DNA of 49,541 bases from Saprospiraceae bacterium (lineage in GTDB: Bacteria > Bacteroidota > Bacteroidia > Chitinophagales > Saprospiraceae), in NCBI GenBank assembly GCA_016787545.1, contig JAEUUS010000353.1, forward strand, positions 1 to 49,541. Direction: 5' to 3'. Under the pieces are notes generated by a model. That model was not told the DNA's origin. It saw only the letters and a program-made list of their open reading frames with translations, and searched no databases. Below, piece after piece: positions 45,016-49,541 of the stretch. Made by a program: the position numbers and the translations under genes. Each line of letters begins with the position of its first letter. The first letter of the stretch is position 1.

Positions 45016-45023
45016 CAAAAGTA
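45016..45023 (-). promoter_or_regulatory. -7 element of the helical protein gene (leaderless)
   Basis: TACTTTTG on the minus strand, ACAAA, then ATG at 45010. It lies in the 46-bp gap to the divergent gene at 45057. Confidence 0.6.
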
Positions 45024-45056
45024 AGCTGTTTGCCGGCTTACACAAAACGGCCAGCC

Positions 45057-46157
45057 ATGAAAAAAATCCTGATCCTGAGTTTGTTGCTTCTAAGCCTGGA
45101 TTGTCCGGCTCAAATCATGTTTCCGGGCGACGCCAACAACGACGGCCTGTGTAACCATGTCGATATTTTACCGATCGGCATTTTATTCGGGCAAGAAGTC
45201 ATTCCCCGAAATGCGCCTTCGCTGAACTGGGTTCCGCAAGATTTCCCGCTATTCCCCGCCCAACTTCCTACCAGCGGCGTTTTGTTTTCATTTTCCGACA
45301 GCGATGGCAATGGATTTATTGACGCTACCGACCTCGATGCTCTGGCGCTCAACTATGACCAGATGCAAAATCAATCGCAACCCTTTCCACAGCCTTATTT
45401 GTTGGATGATACCCTGTTCACCACCAACGTGCCCACGCTTAGGCTGCGTTTCTTACAAGATACCGTATTTGTAAGCGATACGGCTGTTGCGATACTGGAG
45501 TTTTTTTCACCGCTCCCATTGCCGGCAAATCAGGCCGCTTTGGGCCTGGCCATCGAACTTAATTATGAAACCGACAATGTAAAGGATTCATTAACAAGTG
45601 TTTATGTGGATTCTATGCCAGGAGATTTAATGTTTGTGGCCTCTGCGTTCAATTATTTGAGGATTTGGCGCACCAATTCCGGTACCATCGAATTTGGCGC
45701 TGCCGGCAAAGGCCAAAATACACTGAATAAAACCCGCGAGCTTGCCTCCTTCATCATTATCATCGACGATATTCTTCGCTCCGGTATAACCAAACCATTC
45801 ACCATGTCTTTCGGCAATGTGTTGGTGGTTAACAACCATGAACAGGTGTTGAAGGTGAAACTCGAAACAGATACCGTTATTTTATTCCAGCCAACTGACG
45901 GAGCCTTTCCTCCCCGAACCGCGCTCCTTAACATCTCGCCAAACCCGGCTGGGGAATGGCTTTTTATTGAATCGCCCGATTCACCTGTAATGAAAGCTAT
46001 CGTTTCCGACGCATGGGGAAGGCAGGTGGAATCAGTAAATGCCGGGCATCAAAACCAGTTAAGTCTGAAGGTAGGGCACCTGCCTCAAGGCCTGTATATA
46101 TTGGCCGTACAGACTCGGAAAGGGGTAATGCTCAGGAAGTTTTTGCGCCTGGAGTAG
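45057..46157 (+). CDS. Exported protein with dockerin-like motifs and T9SS sorting domain
   Basis: A 366-residue secreted protein. The signal peptide is MKKILILSLLLLSLDCPAQ. Residues 22-44 (FPGDANNDGLCNHVDILPIG) and about 73-97 (SDSDGNGFIDATDLDALALN) look like paired calcium-binding dockerin type I or EF-hand loops. A beta-rich middle part follows. Residues about 290-366 (LLNISPNPAGEWLFIES, then GLYILAVQTRKGVMLRKF) are a type-A T9SS sorting domain. It should be a surface-attached or released calcium-binding protein. No cohesin partner or enzyme domain is in the window. Confidence 0.82.
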   Translation: MKKILILSLLLLSLDCPAQIMFPGDANNDGLCNHVDILPIGILFGQEVIPRNAPSLNWVPQDFPLFPAQLPTSGVLFSFSDSDGNGFIDATDLDALALNYDQMQNQSQPFPQPYLLDDTLFTTNVPTLRLRFLQDTVFVSDTAVAILEFFSPLPLPANQAALGLAIELNYETDNVKDSLTSVYVDSMPGDLMFVASAFNYLRIWRTNSGTIEFGAAGKGQNTLNKTRELASFIIIIDDILRSGITKPFTMSFGNVLVVNNHEQVLKVKLETDTVILFQPTDGAFPPRTALLNISPNPAGEWLFIESPDSPVMKAIVSDAWGRQVESVNAGHQNQLSLKVGHLPQGLYILAVQTRKGVMLRKFLRLE

Positions 46158-46204
46158 CTGTTTTCCTGAAAGCTGTTTGTTTGTGTACAAATTTTTTTTG
46201 GTAT

Positions 46205-46226
46205 AAAGGTTTGATATTCAACCTTT
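46205..46226 (+). terminator. Weak hairpin after the dockerin-like gene
   Basis: AAAGGTT (46205-46211) pairs with AACCTTT (46220-46226), followed by TATTG. It lies 48 nt past the stop. The stem is short and the call is tentative. The rest of the gap to 46397 shows only a CAATTTTG -7-like element at 46323-46330. Confidence 0.35.
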
Positions 46227-46396
46227 TATTGAATGGTAGCTTGCCCTGCAAAAGCGCCCGGAGCTTGTTTTTATCCTGAAGTTCATGAAAATCTGTACTT
46301 GCCGGCCGGTGGCTGGTGGGGGCAATTTTGTGTCAGGTTTTGCGCAAAACTCATTTCGAGTTCAACCTGATTTTTCACCCAACTAAATGTACAGTC

Positions 46397-48637
46397 ATGA
46401 AAAAGATGTTTGTTATGCTGATGCTGATCGCTCTGTGCGCCATAAACGTGTATAGCCAATCAGCCGAACAATGGATAGAAATAGCGAAAATCGCCGAGCA
46501 GGAAGGGCGATGGACGGAGGCAGGGGCAGCCCGCTCGAGCGCAGGCCATGTTCAAAGAGAAAATGGCGATTATGCAGCTGCTGCCCAAAATTTTGAGCGT
46601 GCTGCAAAACATTTTGAAAACGACAAGCGAGATGCCCAGGCGGATGCCGAACACAGTTGGGCAGCTGTTAGCCATGAACAAGCGGCAGAAAAAGCTGCAA
46701 AAGAAGGTCGCAAAAAAGAAGCCGCCGGGCATTATGAAGAGGCTGCCAAACAATGGGAAAAAATGGGCCATACCCACATGGCAGAACACGCCCGGGCTAT
46801 GGCCCAATCGCTCCCTGGTAGCCATCAATCAGGAGTTCAAAATGAATTTGGCGAAGTGGTATCTCATGCACTTGAGTCCGCAAAAGAATTGGACGAAAAT
46901 GCATGGAAGAAATATGAAAGCGCATACATAGAGAAGACGCCAGCCGAACAAGCCAAAGCATTTGAAGAAGCGGCAGGCATGTTCGATGAAGCTGCCAAAG
47001 CATACCGAAATGAAGGCAATGAAGCGCGGGCTAAAGTGATGGATGGAAACGCTCGCGCTGCCCGCAGCAATGCGGAGAACCGGAGAAAAGGGCAACAAGA
47101 TTCAAGGCAATCCGGCTCTAATACTTCGACTCAACATTCATCCCGGTTCAGCGTAAGCCTAAGTGGGTTGAAGCCCCTTGGAGACATTACTCCTCAACAG
47201 GTTCAACGGCAAGATCTTGAAACAGTATTCCATGCCCCCGGTATTTTTGAGCAAATCATGGAAAGGTTGGGCGGCGAGTTTTCCATCGGCGATCTCTCAG
47301 GCCATACCGCCCAAAACTTCGGGATGCGCGGCACAACCCAGGCCATGCCCGGTTTGCGACTCGGGTATCGTTTAGGAAACCGCCTGGAGCTTCGTGCCGG
47401 GGGGCATTACTTCCAAACCAGGTGGTCAGGAAATTTTCCAGTAGTCGTTTTTCCCAATGAGCAGAATCCTTCAATGCCGCCACAAACCCTGCAAGGCACG
47501 TTGGCCGCTTCATCGTCAGGGATATTGGCTGAGACTGATCTGGCGTACTTTTTTACTGCCGGAACAATCCGTCCTTTTGTGAATGCTGGTATTCGCGGAC
47601 AATTTCCTACCCAAAATGAAAGTGGCGCAACACTTGCCGGTGTGGCAATGCCATTGGAAACCACACCTTTAGGAAGTTCATATTCGCCATTTGGTGGCGC
47701 AGGCTTGCGAATTGAATTCCTGAAAAACGGCTTTTTAGACGCAAATGCTGCTTATGCAAAATTGCCGGGCGGTGGTTATGCTCCTTCTGTAGGCTTGAAT
47801 GCAGGGTGGAGAATCGGTACTGTTCATAAGCCAAAAAAACCTGGTGAACCAATTCCATTGGGCGATGTAAACTGCAGCGTCTGCCTCGAAGACGGCAAGT
47901 GTGACTGTGGCGACATCTCATTCGACTTACTGGTGACCCACTACAGCCTGAAAATTCAGAACGATGGTAAAAAGAATGTGCGGGAGTATAACGTAAAACA
48001 GCCCGTGAAAACGGCGGTGAAGGAAGACAGTCAAAGCGGCGTCGGCAAAGACAAGGCACAAGCCCCTGCTGAAATCAAACCCGCTATACCCGGTCTGAAA
48101 GCTGGCGATGAGGTGGCTATCAGCCTGACGAACATTAATATTGACTGCCCTTGTACGAACGGCACTTCCTGTGAGTCCTACAAACCGGAGTTGCCGAATA
48201 CGAAGGAAGGCAAAGCCTCGCTGGCGAAGATCGCCAAAGCCATCGCTGCCGATGCTGCACTTGGCAAGGCGAATGAAGAAGTAGCCAGGATCGAGGAAGA
48301 CCTGGACGCTGCGAAATCCGAAGTAGCGAAGAAGAATGCCAAAAACAAACTTCAAAAAGCCAAAGACAAGGTGGTAAAACTGGAAAAAGAACTGAAGGAG
48401 GCCCAGGAGGCCCTTGCTACGGACGGACTTGGCAATCCGAACATCAAAGTTGGGGGCAAAGACGCTTCCGGCTCCTGGGATACAACTACCGGTATATTCA
48501 CTTTCGACAAAAATGGCGACTACGGACAGAATGTAGATAAAGTACCTTTCGTTTTTGAATTTGAGGTTTCTTTCAAATGCCAAAGTTTCAAGTGCGACGG
48601 TGTGACCTGTACCCGCAAGTTTAAGGTGACTTTGTAA
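46397..48637 (+). CDS. Exported TPR-like / beta-barrel / coiled-coil protein
   Basis: A 746-residue protein with signal peptide MKKMFVMLMLIALCAINVYSQ. Residues 22-220 are helical repeats rich in Ala and Glu (AAAQNFERAAKHFENDKRDA, KEAAGHYEEAAKQWEKMG), similar to TPR or SNAP folds. Residues about 250-480 look like an outer-membrane barrel (LRLGYRLGNRLELRAGGHYF, IRPFVNAGIRGQF, PSVGLNAGWRIGT). A short Cys-rich segment (CSVCLEDGKCDCGD) is followed by a beta domain with CPCTNGTSC. A charged coiled coil lies near 630-675, and the end has paired cysteines. The role is unknown. The mix suggests a surface-to-periplasm scaffold. Confidence 0.75.
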   Translation: MKKMFVMLMLIALCAINVYSQSAEQWIEIAKIAEQEGRWTEAGAARSSAGHVQRENGDYAAAAQNFERAAKHFENDKRDAQADAEHSWAAVSHEQAAEKAAKEGRKKEAAGHYEEAAKQWEKMGHTHMAEHARAMAQSLPGSHQSGVQNEFGEVVSHALESAKELDENAWKKYESAYIEKTPAEQAKAFEEAAGMFDEAAKAYRNEGNEARAKVMDGNARAARSNAENRRKGQQDSRQSGSNTSTQHSSRFSVSLSGLKPLGDITPQQVQRQDLETVFHAPGIFEQIMERLGGEFSIGDLSGHTAQNFGMRGTTQAMPGLRLGYRLGNRLELRAGGHYFQTRWSGNFPVVVFPNEQNPSMPPQTLQGTLAASSSGILAETDLAYFFTAGTIRPFVNAGIRGQFPTQNESGATLAGVAMPLETTPLGSSYSPFGGAGLRIEFLKNGFLDANAAYAKLPGGGYAPSVGLNAGWRIGTVHKPKKPGEPIPLGDVNCSVCLEDGKCDCGDISFDLLVTHYSLKIQNDGKKNVREYNVKQPVKTAVKEDSQSGVGKDKAQAPAEIKPAIPGLKAGDEVAISLTNINIDCPCTNGTSCESYKPELPNTKEGKASLAKIAKAIAADAALGKANEEVARIEEDLDAAKSEVAKKNAKNKLQKAKDKVVKLEKELKEAQEALATDGLGNPNIKVGGKDASGSWDTTTGIFTFDKNGDYGQNVDKVPFVFEFEVSFKCQSFKCDGVTCTRKFKVTL

Positions 48638-48658
48638 GGTATATGCTTTTCATCCTTA

Positions 48659-48708
48659 AAGTCTATCCGGGAATCATACCGTAGAGTTGGTTCCTGGATA
48701 GGCTTTTT
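48659..48708 (+). terminator. Intrinsic terminator after the TPR/barrel gene
   Basis: A 15-bp stem (48659-48673 with 48691-48705, two G-U pairs) with arm TCTATCCGGGAA is followed by GGCTTTTT. It starts 22 nt after the stop. It lies between convergent genes. Confidence 0.8.
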
Positions 48709-48717
48709 ATCATTCAC

Positions 48718-49353
48718 CTACTTCTTCCGCACCATCATCAACCCATCCCTCAGCGGGAGCAGCAGATTCTCCACCCGTTCATCCTGGTGCACAAACTGGT
48801 TGAATGAACGCAGCAGTCGGGCGGTTTCGTCTTTTTCGTTGCCGGAAGCTACTTTGCCATCCCACAACACATTATCGGCCAGCAGAATTCCACCCGGGCG
48901 CATTTTACCGAGGGCGAGTTCATAGTGTTCGGGGTAGTCCAGTTTGCCGGCATCCAGAAACACCAGGTCGAAAACTTCCTCCAGGGTTGGAACAATTTTG
49001 GCTGCATCGCCGAAGTGCAGAACTACCTGATCCTGGTATCCGGCCATTGCTACGTGTTTTCGGATGATGTACCCCAGCTCATCGTTGGCTTCAATGGTAT
49101 GCAGTTTGCCATTGGGTGGTAGTCCGGCGGCTAAGCAGAGGGCGGAGTATCCGGTGAAGGTTCCGATCTCGAGAATGCGTTGCGGCCGGAGCATGAGGCT
49201 GATAAACCGGAGTAGCTGCCCCTGATAGGCGCCGCTCATCATTTGAGGCGCCAGGGTACGCAGTTGTGTTTCGCGTTCCAGGTGGTGGAAAACGGGGTCG
49301 AGCGGACTGGTATGAGCCAGGCAATAGTCGAATGTTGGGTCAGCGTGAGCCAT
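48718..49353 (-). CDS. SAM-dependent O-methyltransferase (family 3)
   Basis: A 211-residue cytoplasmic class I methyltransferase. The SAM-binding motif is ILEIGTFTGYSALCLA near residues 60-75, with IEAND after it and the metal-binding DLVFLDAGKLDYPEHY near 128-143. LLADNVLWDGKV follows. This matches the catechol/caffeoyl-CoA O-methyltransferase family, which methylates hydroxyl groups of small aromatics with a divalent metal. The substrate here is unknown. The leader has a GACCTTTG element at 49390-49397, 7 of 8 with the -7 consensus. Confidence 0.9.
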   Translation of the reverse strand: MAHADPTFDYCLAHTSPLDPVFHHLERETQLRTLAPQMMSGAYQGQLLRFISLMLRPQRILEIGTFTGYSALCLAAGLPPNGKLHTIEANDELGYIIRKHVAMAGYQDQVVLHFGDAAKIVPTLEEVFDLVFLDAGKLDYPEHYELALGKMRPGGILLADNVLWDGKVASGNEKDETARLLRSFNQFVHQDERVENLLLPLRDGLMMVRKK

Positions 49354-49453
49354 AAAACGGGTTAAAAGCCGGTATTTTTAAGTTTGCTGCAAAGGTCAAG
49401 CTATTTTTTGCGGAAATTTTTAAAAATTGTTTTTCAGTTTCATTCAGAAGATA

Positions 49454-49541
49454 TACCTTTGCACTCGCTTTTCGAGAGGGGGTCAAATTTCACTCGAAAT
49501 TCAGTTGTTTGAAAACGAATTTATAGCCTTGGAGGCTAAGA
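49454..49541 (+). promoter_or_regulatory. Promoter and leader of a gene beyond the window
   Basis: TACCTTTG at 49454-49461 is an exact -7 match on the plus strand, predicting a start near 49467. The leader runs to the window end and holds a small TAGCCT-TGG-AGGCTA hairpin at 49526-49540. The coding start is not visible, so the gene is unknown. Confidence 0.6.

Overview
The window looks like a chromosomal segment of a Bacteroidota bacterium, most likely of the Saprospiraceae/Lewinella type. The evidence is a MurF-alanine racemase fusion, several secreted proteins with type IX secretion (T9SS) C-terminal sorting domains, a TANFOR-domain surface giant, a TPR-CHAT protein, and promoters of the Bacteroidota form TAnnTTTG. 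No rRNA, tRNA, CRISPR array, integrase or transposase gene was seen. Taxonomy below phylum is inference.

Layout. Positions 1-12937 are a minus-strand housekeeping block: the N-terminus of a short-chain dehydrogenase, murF, a second murF fused to alr, a MoxR ATPase, folB with an added Cys-rich tail, a ROK/polyphosphate-glucokinase-like kinase, pdxA, an M17 aminopeptidase, an Lgt-like membrane enzyme and a GH2 beta-mannosidase. Positions 12938-17150 hold a T9SS cargo protein bracketed by two inverted copies of one palindromic repeat, a low-molecular-weight phosphatase, a small exported protein, and a 165-bp MITE-like element.

Positions 17151-33869 are the most unusual part, about 16.7 kb, all on the minus strand. 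The order of transcription is: ECF-like sigma factor, a single-pass membrane protein that could be its anti-sigma factor, an exported TPR-CHAT caspase-like protein, a perfect 19-bp bidirectional terminator, then a second unit. That second unit is a probable outer-membrane beta-barrel, a 2004-residue TANFOR surface protein, a fibronectin-III-like protein, a small T9SS protein and a collagen-like tail-fibre protein with an S74 intramolecular chaperone. Shared sequence upstream of both units suggests co-regulation. I propose this as a sigma/CHAT-controlled cell-surface system; the link is inferred.

Positions 33925-38527 carry a UbiB-family kinase and, divergently, mntR (DtxR family) and mntH (Nramp fused to a UspA domain), with a perfect MntR/DtxR-like operator at the mntR promoter. 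Positions 38766-45010 are an acyltransferase, murI, ftsK and a helical protein of unknown function on the minus strand. Positions 45057-49353 carry two more exported proteins and an O-methyltransferase. The window ends in a promoter and leader for a gene outside it.

A second theme is the intergenic DNA. Nearly every gap longer than about 50 bp holds short tandem arrays of 8-11-nt units, often arranged as large inverted repeats around a distinct core. Several of these end right at start codons. Several genes have the -7 element only 4-5 nt before the start codon, which predicts leaderless mRNAs.
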